From Aegilops tauschii subsp. strangulata (Eukaryota; Streptophyta; Magnoliopsida; Poales; Poaceae): DNA of 64,000 nt. The stretch spans positions 376,937,633 through 377,001,632 of the forward strand of contig NC_053039.3 of assembly GCF_002575655.3 (NCBI RefSeq). The letters run 5' to 3'. Shown here piece by piece: positions 35,396 to 46,610 of this stretch. How positions within the stretch are numbered: the stretch's first letter is position 1; the number at the start of each line of letters is the position of its first letter. The position numbers and the translations under genes are program-made. Under the pieces are notes generated by a model, which was not told the DNA's origin, ran no database searches, and worked only from the letters and a program-made list of their open reading frames with translations.

Positions 35396-38300
35396 GATAA
35401 GAAGGATGGCAAGGTGAACAAAGGTATATGTGATATACATGTTATTGATATGTACCTTACTAATGCCCGCAGTAGCACCTGGGTATTTGATACTGGTTCT
35501 GTTGCTAAAATTTGCAACTCGAAACAGGGACTACGGATTAAGCGAAGATTGGCTAAGGACGAGGTGACGATGCGCGTGGGAAATGGTTCCAAGGTCGATG
35601 TTATCGCGGTCGGCACGCTACCTCTACATCTACCTTCGGGATTAGTTTTAGACCTGAATAATTGTTATTTGGTGCCAGCGTTGAGCATGAACATTATATC
35701 TGGATCTTGTTTGATGCGAGACGGTTATTCATTTAAATCAGAGAATAATGGTTGTTCTATTTATATGAGTAATATCTTTTATGGTCACTCACCCTTGAAG
35801 AGTGGTCTATTTTTGTTGAATCTCGATAGTAGTGATACACATATTCATAATATTGAAGCCAAAAGATGCAGAGTTGATAATGATAGTGCAACTTATTTGT
35901 GGCGCTGCCGTTTAGGTCATCTCGGTGTAACGCGCATGAAGAAACTCCATACTGATGGACTTTTGGAACCACTTGATTATGAATCACTTGGTACTTGCGA
36001 ACCATGCCTTATGGGCAAGATGACTAAAACGCCGTTATCCGGAACTATGGAGCGAGCAACAGATTTGTTGGAAATCATACATACAGATGTATGTGGTCCG
36101 ATGAATATTGACGCTCACGGCGGGTATCGTTATTTTCTCACCTTCACAGATGATTTAAGCAGATATGGGTATATCTACTTATTGAAACATAAGTCTAAAA
36201 CATTTGAAAAGTTCAAAGAATTTCAGAGTGAAGTTGAAAATCATCGTAACAAGAAAATAAAGTTTCTACGATCTGATCGTGGAGGAGAATATTTGAGTTA
36301 CGAGTTTGGTCTTCATTTGAAACAATGCGGAATAGTTTCGCAAATCACGCCACCCGGAACAGCACAGCGTAATGGTGTGTCCGAATGTCGTAATCGTACT
36401 TTACAAGATATGGTGCGATCTATGATGTCTCTTACTGATTTACCGCTATCGTTTTGGGGTTATGCTTTAGAGACGGCTGCATTCACGTTAAATAGGGCAC
36501 CATCGAAATCCGTTGAGACGACGCCTTATGAACTGTGATTTGGCAAGAAACCAAAGTTGTCGTTTCTTGAAGTTTGGGGCTGCGATGCTTATGTGAAAAA
36601 GCTTCAACCTGATAAGCTCGAACCCAAATCGGAAAAATGTGTCTTCATAGGATACCCAAAAGAGACTGTTGGGTACACCTTCTATCACAGATCCGAAGGC
36701 AAGACTTTTGTTGCTAAATTTGGAATCTTTCTAGAGAAGGAGTTTCTCTCGAAAGAAGTGAGTGGGAGGAAAGTAGAACTTGATGAGGTAACTATACATG
36801 CTCCCTTATTGGAAAGTAGTTCATCACAGAAACCGGTTCCTGTGACACCTACACCAATTAGTGAGGAACTTAATGATGATGATCATGAAACTTCAGATCA
36901 AGTTGTTACTGAACCTCGTAGGTCAACCAGAGTAAGATCCGCACCAGAGTGGTACGGTAATCCTATTCTGGAGGTTATGTTACTAGACCATGATGAACCT
37001 AAGAACTATGAAGAAGCGATGGTGAGCCCAGATTCCACAAATTGGCTTGAGGCCATGAAATCTGAGATGGGATCCATGTATGAGAACAAAGTGTGGACTT
37101 TGGTTGACTTGCCCGATGATCGGCAAGCCATTGAGAAGAAATGAATCTTCAAGAAGAAGACTGACGCTGACGGTAATGTTACTGTCTATAAAGCTCGACT
37201 TGTTGCGAAAGGTTTTCGACAAGTTCAAGGGATTGACTACGATGAGACTTTCTCACCCGTAGCGATGCTTAAGTCTGTCCGAATCATGTTAGCAATTGCC
37301 GCATTTTATGATTATGAAATTTGGCAAATGGATGTCAAAACTGCATTCCTGAATGGATTTCTGGAAGAAGAGTTGTATATGATGCAACCGGAAGGTTTTG
37401 TCGATCCAAAAGGAGCTAACAAAGTGTGCAAGCTCCAGTGATCTATTTATGGACTGGTGCAAGCCTCTCGGAGTTGGAATAAACGCTTTGATAGTGTGAT
37501 CAAAGCATTTGGTTTTATACAGACTTTTGGAGAAGCCTGTATTTACAAGAAAGTGAGTGAGAGCTCTGTAGCATTTCTGATATTATATGTGGATGACATA
37601 TTTCTGATAGAGATAGATCAAGACGCTTAATTGGACTTTCACAAAGCACATACCTTGACAAAGTTTTGAAGAAGTTCAAAATGGATCAAGCAAAGAAAGG
37701 GTTCTTGCCTGTGTTACAAGGTGTGAAGTTGAGTAAGACTCAATGCCCGACCACTGCAGAAGATAGAGAGAAGATGAAAGATGTTCCCTATGCTTCAGCC
37801 ATAGGCTCTATCATGTATGCAATGCTGTGTACCAGACCTGATGTGTGCCTTGCTATAAGTTTAGCAGGGAGGTACCAAAGTAATCCAGGAGTGGATCACT
37901 GGAAAGCGTCAAGAACATCCTGAAATACCTGAAAAGGACTAAGGATATGTTTCTTGTTTATGGAGGTGACAAAGAGCTGGTCGTAAATGGTTACGTCGAT
38001 GCAAGCTTTGACACTGATCCGGACGATTCTAAATCGCAAACCGGATACGTGTTTACATTGAACGGTGGAGCTGTCAGTTGGTGCAGTTCTAAACAAAGCG
38101 TTGTGGCGGGATCTATGTGTGAAGCGGAGTACATAGCTGCTTCGGAAGCAGCAAATGAAGGAGTCTGGACGAAGGAGTTCATATCCGATCTAGGTGTCAT
38201 ACCTAGTGCATCGGGTCCAATGAAAATCTTTTGTGACAATACTGGTGCAATTGCCTTGGCAAAGGAATCCAGATTTCACAAGAGAACCAAGCACATCAAG

Positions 38301-38462
38301 AGGCACTTCAATTCCATCCGGGATCTAGTCCAGGTGGGAGACATAGAAATTTGCAAGATACATACGGATCTGAATGTTGTAGACCCATTGACTAAGCCTC
38401 TTCCACAAGCAAAACATGATCAGCACCAAGGCTCCATGGGTGTTAGAATCATTACTGTGTAA
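35396..38462 (+). pseudogene. Copia 1 pol remnant: protease, integrase, reverse transcriptase, RNase H
   Basis: The protease active-site motif DTGS is at about 35488. The GAG-pre-integrase HLGV...CEPC region follows at 35915-36010. The integrase core lies at 36075-36440 with HTDVCGPM, the RSDRGGEY acidic motif and the downstream Glu region. Reverse transcriptase lies at 37140-37610 with YVDD at 37586-37597. RNase H lies at 37947-38462 (VDASFDTDPDDSKSQTGY, EAEYIAASEA). In-frame stops are at 36536, 37142 and 37440, and the frame is lost after 37620, removing the segment between RT and RNase H. Domain content is that of an autonomous Copia polyprotein of normal order, inactivated by mutation. 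Confidence 0.93.
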
Positions 38463-38484
38463 TCTAGATTATTGACTCTAGTGC

Positions 38485-38495
38485 AAGTGGGAGAC
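38485..38495 (+). promoter_or_regulatory. Polypurine tract of Copia 1
   Basis: AAGTGGGAGAC directly precedes the 3' LTR, the expected site for plus-strand priming. Confidence 0.75.
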
Positions 38496-40226
38496 TGAAG
38501 GAAATATGCCCTAGAGGCGATAATAAAGTTATTATTTATTTCCTTATATCATGATAAATTTTTATTATTCATGCTAGAATTGTATTAACCAGAAACATAA
38601 TACTTGTGTGAATACATAGACAAACAGAGTGTCACTAGTATGCCTCTACTTGACTAGCTCGTTGATCAAAGATGGTTATGTTTCCTAGCCATTGACATGA
38701 ATTGTCATTTGATTAACGGGATCACATCATTAGGAGAATGATGTGATTGACTTGACCCATTCCGTTAGCTTAGCACTCGATCGTTTAGTATGTTGCTATT
38801 GCTTTCTTCATGACTTATACATGTTCCTATGACTATGAGATTATGCAACTCCCGTTTACCGGAGGAACACTTTGTGTGCTACCAAACGTCACAACGTAAC
38901 TGGGTGATTATAAAGGTGCTCTACAGGTGTCTCCAAAGGTACTTGTTGGGTTAGCGTATTTCGAGATTAGGATTTGTCACTCCGATTGTCGGAGAGGTAT
39001 CTCTCGGCCCACTCGGTAATGCACATCACTTAAGCCTTGCAAGCATTGCAACTAATGAGTTAGTTGTGGGATGATGTATTACAGAACGAGTAAAGAGACT
39101 TGCCGGTAACGAGATTGAACTAGGTATTGAGATACCGACGATCGAATCTCGGGCAAGTAACATACCGATGACAAAGGGAACAACGTATGTTGTTATGCGG
39201 TTTGACCGATAAAGATCTTCGTAGAATATGTGGGAGCCAATATGGGCATCCAGGTTCCGCTATTGGTTATTGACCGGAGACGTGTCTCGGTCATGTCTAC
39301 ATAGTTCTCCAACCCGTAGGGTCCGCACGCTTAAAGTTTGATGATGGTTATATTATGAGTTTATGTGTTTTGATGTACCGAAGGTAGTTCGGAGTCCCGG
39401 ATGTGATCACGGACAAGACGAGGAGTCTCGAAATGGTCGAGACATGAAGATTGATATATTGGACGACTATATTCGGACACCGGAATGGTTCCGGAGGTTA
39501 TCGGATATATACCGGAGTACCGGGGGTTACCGGAACCCCCCGGGGGTTTAATGGGCCTACATGGGCCTTAGTGGAGAAGAGGAGGGGCAGCCAGGGCAGG
39601 CCGCGCGCCCCCTCCCCCTCTAGTCCGAATTCGACAAGGAGGGGGTGGGGGCGCCCCCCTTTCCTTCCTCTCTCCCTCCTCCTTCCCCCCTTCTCCTAAT
39701 CCAACAAGGAAGGGAGGGAGTCCTACTGCCGGTGGGAGTAGGACTCCTCCTGGCGTGCCTCCTCCTGGCCGGCCGCCTCCCCCCTTGCTCCTTTATATAC
39801 GGGGGCAGGGGGCACCCCATAGACACAACAATTGATCACTGATCTCTTAGCCGTGTGTGGTGCCCCCCTCCACCAGAATCCACGTCGATAATATCGTAGC
39901 GGTGCTTAGGCGAAGCCCTGCGTCGGTAGAACATCATCATCGTCACCACGCCATCGTGCTGACGAAACTCTCCCTCAAAGCTTAGCTGGATTGGAGTTCG
40001 AGGGACGTCATCGAGCTGAACGTGTGCAGAACTCGGAGGTGCCATGCGTTCGGTACTTGATCGGTCGGATCGTGAAGACGTACGACTACATCAACCGCGT
40101 TGTGCTAACGCTTCCACTTTCGGTCTACGAGGGTACGTGGACAACACTCTCCCCTCTCGTTGCTATGCATCACCATGATCCTGTGTGTGCGTAGGATTTT
40201 TTTTGAAATTACTACGTTCCCCAACA
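38496..40226 (+). repeat. 3' LTR of Copia 1
   Basis: 1731 bp partner of the 5' LTR with scattered substitutions (about 3-4% over the parts compared by eye). Confidence 0.93.
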
Positions 40227-40886
40227 AGAACATGGTAGTCGACGATCCGGCGCCAACCCCCTCCTCCGCGCCATCATCGTCAGTGCATTGCAGCATGACC
40301 ATCGGCGAGGCCCGTGCCCAATATATGGACACGGTGAGGCAGAAGCGTGAGGAGCAGTTCCGGGAGGCACAGGCCGACACCGCCTACAACCACCATCTCC
40401 TTCAGGAGCACCTGCAGGCGGAGGAGCAGATCGCCATGGAGCGGGCGGAGTTGGAGGCGCTGCTCGACTCGTACCGCTCCGCCCGCGAGGGCCGCCTCGA
40501 GCGCTGGCGGTACCGCATGCGGATGGCGGAGGCTGCGGCCGCCTACAAAGAGGGCGATGAAGCGGCCGAGCCGCTGTTTGGCGAGACCAGGGACGAGGCA
40601 GAGGACAATGCCGGCTCCGACAAGTCCCTGCTCCACTGGCGTCGACGAGGCCCTGCTCCGCCGAGGCCCCACCCTGCCGGCAACGAGGGGAAGGATTTCC
40701 CCCGCTCCGCCGAGGCGCCACCCGTCGGCAACGAGACATAGGACATCGCCGGCTCCGCCGAGGCCCCGCCCCGCTGCCAATGAAGCCGCGCCACACAGAA
40801 AACGAGGAAGAGTAGAACACGGTAGGTCGCCGCCACTCGGGTCCAAGTAAGGCCACCACTGCTACCCTTCGGTTGCTGGCACTGAG

Positions 40887-40997
40887 TTGTACATCATGGA
40901 GCAATTCTATGATTACAGGATGATTGAAGAGCGCTCCGTGGTTGAGCAAGCTCATGAGATACAGTCATTTGCTAGAGAACTTGAGCACTTCAGTTGA
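40887..40997 (+). pseudogene. Short Copia gag-like fragment
   Basis: Thirty-six codons (LYIMEQFYDYRMIEERSVVE, then QAHEIQSFARELEHFS) followed by TGA resemble part of the gag region of a different Copia lineage. There is no continuation. It may be another captured piece in the CACTA. Confidence 0.45.
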
Positions 40998-41250
40998 CAT
41001 TGCAATCACAGCGATTCACATGTCATAGAGAACATTCAAAACAATCGATGATTATGCATCTCAGTGATTCACATGTCAGAGCCAATATTTACTTCACAAC
41101 TAAAGAATAAAGAAAAAATGGATCGATGCTGCTGACAGCAAAGGGCGTCCAATTTGAAAATATCGAACGCATGTCTTCTTGCTAAAATCAATGAGCAAAA
41201 TTTGACAAGGTTTTCCCATTCCAAAATATCAAATGCCTACGATTGTGGAA
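40998..41250. other. Unassigned spacer
   Basis: Contains a direct repeat of ATTCACATGTCA(T/G)AG near 41014 and 41066. No other feature seen. Confidence 0.4.
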
Positions 41251-43009
41251 TGGGCAGGGTTTGCCATTAGTTCAGACATTGACATGGCGGTGCAGTTCCC
41301 ATTGAAATCAAGCTGAGCACCCCTGTTTGCAAAAATACAAAAAAGTGATTAGTATAAAGCAAACTGTACTATGAATTGACAGTTTAAACAGGCACCTACA
41401 TGGTCCATGTAGAGCACACTTTTACATAAATGGAACTCACCGGAAAGAACCCTAGAACGACATTGTACTCGCGCATCACAGCAAGAAAATGGAGTTTTGT
41501 CAGTCCTTCTGAGCTGAAGTTAGTTTGGTCTTGTGGGGGGTAATGTAACCATCCTTCAACTGCTCCTTCTGATGAGAAGATAGACAGGGCTTCTTCATCC
41601 TGGCATAATCGGAACTAGTCACTTCACGTACTCCATATTCTTCTTCAGAGGAGGATAATCCTGTTGTGCAAAGACAAGAGGATAACTAAATGCTAGCATC
41701 CCTGTTTGCTCGAAAAAAAGGAAAGGAAATATTTAAAACAGCACAGATGAAGCACTTCTCAAGGACAATACCACTTTTTGATGATAGTATCTAAACAGTA
41801 GCACAACACCAATAGAGATGACAAAGCTCAATCATATGGATGAAATCAGTGGGCGAGTACCAACCTTTGTCAGGAGGCTTATTGTGTAGAGCATACAGAT
41901 GAAGCACTTCTCTGGAACCATCTGTTGCTATCTACTGTGGTGGCCATGCTTACTATATACTCCTCGATTAGATTAATGTTTCCAACATCTTCTTGTGCAG
42001 TTCCACTAAAATATATGGTATCTTCAAAGAAGATCCCTGTTTGGACAAGTAGAGATAATTATGTATTACATTAAGAGTGGCATCAAATCAGTGGCAAAAC
42101 AATTGCTCGTTCCAGCCATAGCAATAAATTAAGATGCAAAACTATATCATTACTTGTGTCATCACAGTTCCAGTGCTTCATTACAGCACCAGGAGTTGAT
42201 TTTTGTTTTTCTTCCGCTTGTTCCTCCCCTTCATCACTTGGTTCAATAACAGACAAGCTTTGCCTTCAATGTAAGATTTGGCATGCCAATTAGGTTGCAC
42301 AAGTATAGCACTAAACAATGACATTAATTTTCTGATGAAAGTGGCAAAATACAGGCCAACAGTTGTGAAATACCCTTATCTTACCTCAATGGGATATTAC
42401 GGTGCACATATAGATTGGAAGTCTTGTCTCCATTTGTGCAGTTCACTAAAATCAAGCAACATTACCGTACAAGTAGCACAACATATGAAAGCACACTGCA
42501 GAATCATGTGAAAGAAGGCTAGTACTGACCTCTCATGATGCGGAATTCAAACAACTCACAGTAAGAAGATCTGAACCAAATTTGCCAACACGGATAGGAA
42601 GTAAGATCTCCTCTTGTGCAGATCCACTAAGATCAAGCAATCAAGCAACGTTGTCGGTGTGACATTTTGGTTGAACTGCACAAAACACTCTTAAAACAAA
42701 AGTGTTTTGAGCAGTGCAACAAATGGTCACAATGGCAACGAGGTGAAGTAGATAACCCTGTTTACATAGAGGTGCAAAGGAAACAACTAGTGGTCAATAA
42801 CGATGGATGACACAGAAGCCAACAAAAAGAATCATCTACCTTATCCAAATGGGAAAGAAAGCAATACAGTAGCATTTCTCAAACGGTGGCATTGATTTAT
42901 ATTAATAGAGAGATTATATTAACAATAAAATTTGTTAAACATGTAATTTGCTTTTAACTGTGGCATTGCATCAATTTTCCAGCGGCATTATTAGAGGGTG
43001 TTTGTTTAC

Positions 43010-43315
43010 AGGGACATTTAGGTGGAGGGACTAAAAACACTCCGTGTCAGTCCCATCTAAACCAAACAGGAGGGACTTTTAGGGACTAAAAGTGGGCATT
43101 TGGGACTAAAGAAATAAGACCCCGAGGGGGAGTCTTTTTGGGACTTTTTCCAACAGTTGCCCCTGCCACGCATCGCACCTTGTCTCTATTAGTTCACTAC
43201 TAGGGGTAACATGGTCTTTTAGCATGTCATTTAATAACCTCTAGTCCATGTTTAGTCCCTGGAACCAAGCGGGTAGGGACTAGGGAGTTTTTAACCAAAC
43301 AGGGCCTTCGATTAA
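43010..43315. mobile_element. MITE with GGGTGTTTGTTT / AACCAAACAGGGCC ends (Tourist/Harbinger-like)
   Basis: Left end GGGTGTTTGTTTACAGGGAC is the imperfect inverse of the right end TTAACCAAACAGGGCC. The interior is non-coding with repeated GGGACTAAA motifs. About 300 bp. Assignment to PIF/Harbinger rests on the ends and TTA near both borders. Confidence 0.5.
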
Positions 43316-43619
43316 CAACAGCTAAAGAGTTGCACGGGACAGTGGACGCACCAGCACGATGTGCATCTACCGATGTACTGGGGTGATGCACAGTCTGTTG
43401 CAACAAAGAACAAACAACCAAGGAGCATATTTGTGTTGGTCCCAGTTTTGTTATCTTTAGACACCTTTCCCTATGTGAGGGCAGCAAATCTAGTCTTGCT
43501 CAAACTCTACAGCCTTGTCCGCCAAAACAAAAGACCAGTTCGTTACAGATGCGTGTACTACGTTTGTCATTGTTTTCCCTTTTCGACCAACGTAGGTGCT
43601 GGATAGCCAGTCTTTACTA

Positions 43620-43900
43620 GTACTTTCCCCACTTCCTTTCCTCTGTGAACCACGTCCTAGATTTATACTATACAACTTTCCCAACTACTTTCCTCCTTTC
43701 CTGTCCTCTTTGAACTACGTCTTAGATTCATGCGATACAGCTTTCCCCACTACTTTCCCCCTTCCTTTCCTTTTTGAACCACGTCCTAGATTCATGCTAT
43801 ACAACTTTTCCCACTACTTTCCTCCATTCCTTTCCTCTTTGAACCACGTCCTAGATTCATGGTATACAACTTTCCCCACTACTTTCCTGTTTGATCCAAC
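43620..43900. repeat. Minisatellite of about 66 bp, four copies
   Basis: Repeats of TTTGAACCACGTCCTAGATT followed by CATACAACTTTCCCCACTACTTTCC-like sequence, at about 43640, 43708, 43774 and 43840. One frame stays open across it, but the period and composition explain that. Confidence 0.85.
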
Positions 43901-44185
43901 ACCTAGATTCGAGTACAGAAGCGGAAAAAGCCCACATGCAGCTAGAGCAATGCATGTGGAATAAGTAAATTATACCTTAAGGTTCTTGGGGTGTGGTTCG
44001 GTGGGCGACCGAAGGCCGTTCGACCCACACTATGTACGGCGGCGAAGAAGAAGGGGTCGGAGGCCCTCCCTCGCCGCCGCTGGGTGAAAGTGAACAGGTG
44101 CGCCGGTAGTGGATTCCCTCCCTCGCCGACGGCGACAGCGTGAAGCCTCCTTCCCTTCCCAGCGGACGGATCCTGCCGGCTCTTT

Positions 44186-44363
44186 GACCAGCAGTGAGGG
44201 GAGAGAGAGAGGCCAGCGAAGTCTTGTTTAGATCTGGAGAGGGTGAGAGAGTGTGAAGGGAGCAACTACAAGCAGACCAGCAGTGAGGGGAGAGAGAGAG
44301 AGGCCAACGAAGTCTTGTTTAGATCTGGAGAGGGTGAGAGAGTGTGAAGAGAGCAACTACAAG
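44186..44363. repeat. 89 bp tandem duplication in the leader of the B3-like gene
   Basis: GACCAGCAGTGAGGGGAGAG at 44186 recurs at 44275. Two almost identical 89 bp copies with one 2-base indel lie between the TATA box and the first exon body. Confidence 0.9.
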
Positions 44364-44381
44364 CGCTGAGGCTCCAGCATG

Positions 44382-44391
44382 TATATATATA
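44382..44391 (-). promoter_or_regulatory. TATA box of the B3-like gene, copy 1
   Basis: TATATATATA in the context CCAGTATATATATACATG on the minus strand. The same setting recurs at 47793-47798, upstream of a second copy of the first exon. Confidence 0.45.
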
Positions 44392-44549
44392 CTGGAGAGA
44401 GTGTGAAGAGTGCAAACCCTAGAAAACAAGCGTCGAGGCTGTAGCTTATACGTGATGAGGTGATTATACGGTCACTACGAGATCGTATAGCTCCGTATCC
44501 ATCCATTTTGACCAGTCAAAGAATCCTCCTGGCACGAATTATGCTCAAG

Positions 44550-44613
44550 TGTAGTTATCGAACCCGAGACCTCAAGTTTGATGAGTGAACAGGCTAACCA
44601 GCTACACAACCCT
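44550..44613 (-). other. tRNA-like sequence with A- and B-box
   Basis: On the minus strand GTGTAGCTGGTTAGCC (A-box-like) is followed after about 30 bases by GGGTTCGATAAC (B-box-like, 44555-44566), in the right order for a tRNA gene or tRNA-derived SINE. The stems do not fold well, so a functional tRNA is unlikely. Confidence 0.3.
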
Positions 44614-44619
44614 CCCATT

Positions 44620-45036
44620 ATGTTCAACGAGAGGAAAATAAACTTTTATACATTCCTGCATTCGCGTGACAAGCATGCCGTGTTTTTTGTGTGTGTGGGA
44701 GTCATTGGGATTTAAATCATAATCGTGTGATGTGGCTTTGGTGGTAAGACTATCCACAGTGGTGCAGAAATAATGCAGCCTTAGTCACCTTACCTCTCTC
44801 CACGTAGTACGTTGGGTCCCACAAGTCAGAGGGTGAAACAAAAAAATTAATAAGAAAAATTAAAAGCGCCAGCGGTGTGTCTTACCTCACACATCTCGCT
44901 ACTGCTCGGGAACACTGTCCAATTGATCCCTCTGTTCGCTCACGTACTATTTTAGGTGAATCCTTATTATAACATGCACACAATTTTGGGCACTTGTATT
45001 CGACCTAAGTCAGTGTGCCACCGTATCTCGTACGAC
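44620..45036. other. Unassigned spacer
   Basis: No gene or transposon end recognised; GC content alternates and short transposon debris is likely. Confidence 0.35.
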
Positions 45037-45714
45037 TCCCTCCGTCTAGGTGTAATAAGTCACGTTAGAAGGTGCAGCGGGACCAAGGTGCAAGCAGATT
45101 GGAGGAGAAGGAGAAACTTGACAGGTCATTCCTCCAATCAAAGCCCTGATTTCTATCTCTAAACGCAACAACTAATTCAAACAACTAAGAGATGTCGTTT
45201 TAGCTACCATGCAGGGCCACGTATTAACTCGCATGCAAGCCGACTTTGATTTCTTGAATGATCAACGCATAGTTGCACTCCATGCATTGGGTTTCCGGGG
45301 GAGATAACAAGGCAGAGTAATTAAGGAGCGTTTGGTTACATTGCTTAGGCTGGTCATAGTGGTGAGTAACTTGGACACATACAACATGCATATGTTACTA
45401 GTCTATGTTACTACTACGCGAAGTTTACCGTCGGAAGCGAGCCGATCTGGCTCTCCTGAGCTAGCAAGGTTTTTCTAGCCCACCCAAGCTAGCTGGCACA
45501 CAAAATCTAACATATTTTAACAATTCCAAACGCCTAACCTTGCCCGGCTATGCTATAAGCTGTTCTTGCTAAGGATCCAAACGCTCCCTAAGTAACAACG
45601 CTCGCTAGCAAGGAGGCCAGGAGGGGATTGAGATGCGAAGTTAATGGACGACGCCTAAACATTTTGGGAATATCTGATTTCCGTAGGATGACTTAACACC
45701 TAGACGGAGGGAGT
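45037..45714. mobile_element. Mariner/Stowaway-type element with a nested MITE
   Basis: Left end CTCCCTCCGTCTAGGTGTAA and right end TTAACACCTAGACGGAGGGAG form a terminal inverted repeat typical of Tc1/mariner-class elements in the Triticeae; TA follows on the right. About 680 bp, enlarged by a nested element. Confidence 0.65.
45325..45588. mobile_element. Nested Harbinger-like MITE
   Basis: GGAGCGTTTGGTT at the left end is matched by CCAAACGCTCCC at the right end, with TAA directly outside both (45322-45324 and 45589-45591), as expected for the 3 bp target duplication of PIF/Harbinger MITEs. About 264 bp, non-coding. Confidence 0.6.
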
Positions 45715-45832
45715 ACTACTGATCAGTCCAGGTTTGATGGAATATTCGTCACCTCTTCTCTTCTTGTACATACTCCATTTGTATCTCACTTCCTGTGGCT
45801 TCGCACTCGCACGATTTTCCTATTCTATGAAC

Positions 45833-45877
45833 CTGTGTGTGCGTGTGCGTGTGCGTGTGCGTGTGCATGTGTGTGTT
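45833..45877. repeat. (GTGTGC)n microsatellite
   Basis: Alternating GTGTGC/GTGT units. Confidence 0.9.
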
Positions 45878-46451
45878 TAACAGCATGTGTGCGTTAGAGA
45901 GAGCGACAGATCGACCTACTCCTACAAAGAGATGGTGTGTAGTGTACGATTTTAGCCGCGAGAGTCGGTGCATCCTCTCGTTTCCGGGCGTCCGGTAGGG
46001 ACAGGCGGACAGCTCCCACGCCCGCTCCTGACCAGCCTAGCCCACCCAAAGCCCCTCCATCGCCTGCGCGCGCTTCCCGCCCGAAACGGTCAGCGCCGCT
46101 CAAAAGAATCGGTGCCGCATTCATGCCCGGGCAGAGCGGACACGACCTCTCACTGGTGCCTGCATTGAAGGGAGAAGCGGATTCAAGAGTGATGGTTGCT
46201 TCGTCCGTCCAACTTACTCCTGGGTCTATGTGATTTGACGGCTCATTGGTCATTATTACTGAGGTGGTAGGACTGCTGGATGTCCCACGCTTTCGGCGAA
46301 AGGAGGTACTACTAGATTACAATTTTCTCCATTCTTACGGCGGAGGAGTGCAAGAGCAGTGAAAACACGCAGGCTCGGTGATTACATGGCCCACCTCACA
46401 CTATCACCATATTTTCTGGACACCGTGCGACACCTAACTCTTTACATAGTA
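45878..46451. other. Unassigned, contains a fragment shared with 31190-31345
   Basis: 46030-46170 (CCTCCATCGCCTGCGCGCGC, CCGAAACGGTCAGCGCCGC) resembles the CACTA interior at 31210-31300. Otherwise no feature. Confidence 0.35.
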
Positions 46452-46610
46452 CTCCCTCCGTTCCTAAATATAAGTGTTTGTAGAGATTCCACTAGGTGGA
46501 CTACATACGGAACAAAATGAATGAATCTACACTTAAAATGCATCTATATACATCTGTATGTGGTTCATGGTGAAATCTCTACAAAGACTTATATTTAGGA
46601 ACGGAGGAAG
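46452..46610. mobile_element. Stowaway MITE, 159 bp
   Basis: CTCCCTCCGTTCCTAAATAT at the left end is the inverse of ATATTTAGGAACGGAGGAAG at the right end, with TA on both sides (46450-46451 and 46611-46612). This is a Thalos-like Stowaway typical of Triticeae. Confidence 0.88.

Larger units (their letters stand above)
31625..40226 (+). mobile_element. Copia LTR retrotransposon 1 (Angela/WIS/BARE group), degenerate
   Basis: Complete 8.6 kb element with LTRs of 1734 and 1731 bp, both TG...CA, flanked by the 5 bp duplication AGAAC (31620-31624 and 40227-40231). Order is LTR, primer site, gag, protease, integrase, reverse transcriptase, RNase H, polypurine tract, LTR, which defines Copia. LTRs begin TGAAGGAAATATGCCCTAGA and end TACGTTCCCCAACA. 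Both share the unusual TGAAGG start, so the variant predates this insertion. The LTRs differ by a few percent. The coding region has several stops and frameshifts, so the copy cannot move on its own. Confidence 0.95.
31499..40741 (+). pseudogene. Captured ORF (about 211 residues) split by Copia insertion
   Basis: Part 1 is 31499-31624 (42 codons, starting MASSRSSALRDGRTTNHKEM). Part 2 is 40232-40741 (169 codons plus TAG). Removing the retrotransposon and one copy of its AGAAC target duplication leaves the frame open across the join, so an uninterrupted ORF existed before insertion. Part 2 is rich in Glu, Arg and Ala with a predicted long helix or coiled coil (TVRQKREEQFREAQADTAYN to RMRMAEAAAAYKEGDEA) and a Pro-rich basic tail. 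I do not recognise a domain. It sits inside the CACTA with its own TATA box and is probably a transposon-borne or captured host gene. Transcripts would now terminate in or be disrupted by the LTR. Confidence 0.65.
26692..40886 (+). mobile_element. Second CACTA transposon, inserted in the first; itself split by Copia 1
   Basis: Begins CACTACAAAAAAAGACACAT at 26692, a CACTA terminus, and runs through subterminal repeats (27225-27640), a large duplication (28350-29675) and a captured ORF. The Copia element at 31625-40226 lies inside it. The opposite terminus (expected TTTTTTTGTAGTG) was not found downstream, so the right border given is only the last point where I can argue continuity. The transposase genes are not seen, so this is a non-autonomous or truncated copy. 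Resembles Jorge-type wheat CACTAs by its first bases; family not verified. Confidence 0.6.
41251..44379 (-). pseudogene. Decayed multi-exon gene with B3/REM-like segment and repeated exon modules
   Basis: First exon candidate about 44250-43973, ending CCTTAAG before a GTATAA donor, downstream of a TATA box. Towards the 3' end, exon 41660 to about 41425 has a good acceptor (TTGCACAACAG) and reads SSSEEEYGVREVTSSDYARM, then KTKLTSAQK. After a frameshift it continues HFLAVMREYNVVLGFFP; this acidic linker, TSAQK and AVM..NVV pattern resembles the interdomain and second B3 domain of REM-type plant transcription factors. At least three further segments (about 42000-42040, 42415-42465, 42610-42660) and 41275-41335 share a D(L/F)SG(T/S)AQE(D/E)-like module, in stop-containing frames. 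No full reading frame can be assembled. Family call is tentative, made from pattern only. Confidence 0.4.

Noticed and set aside
40212..40955. A 247-codon minus-strand frame opposite the captured ORF
   Set aside because: It is antisense to the supported ORF, Arg/Pro/Ala-rich, and crosses the retrotransposon border at 40226.
43596..43964. 122-codon frame with repeated PRFMLYNF-like peptide
   Set aside because: It follows from the 66 bp minisatellite, which happens to keep one frame open; no transcript or splice evidence.
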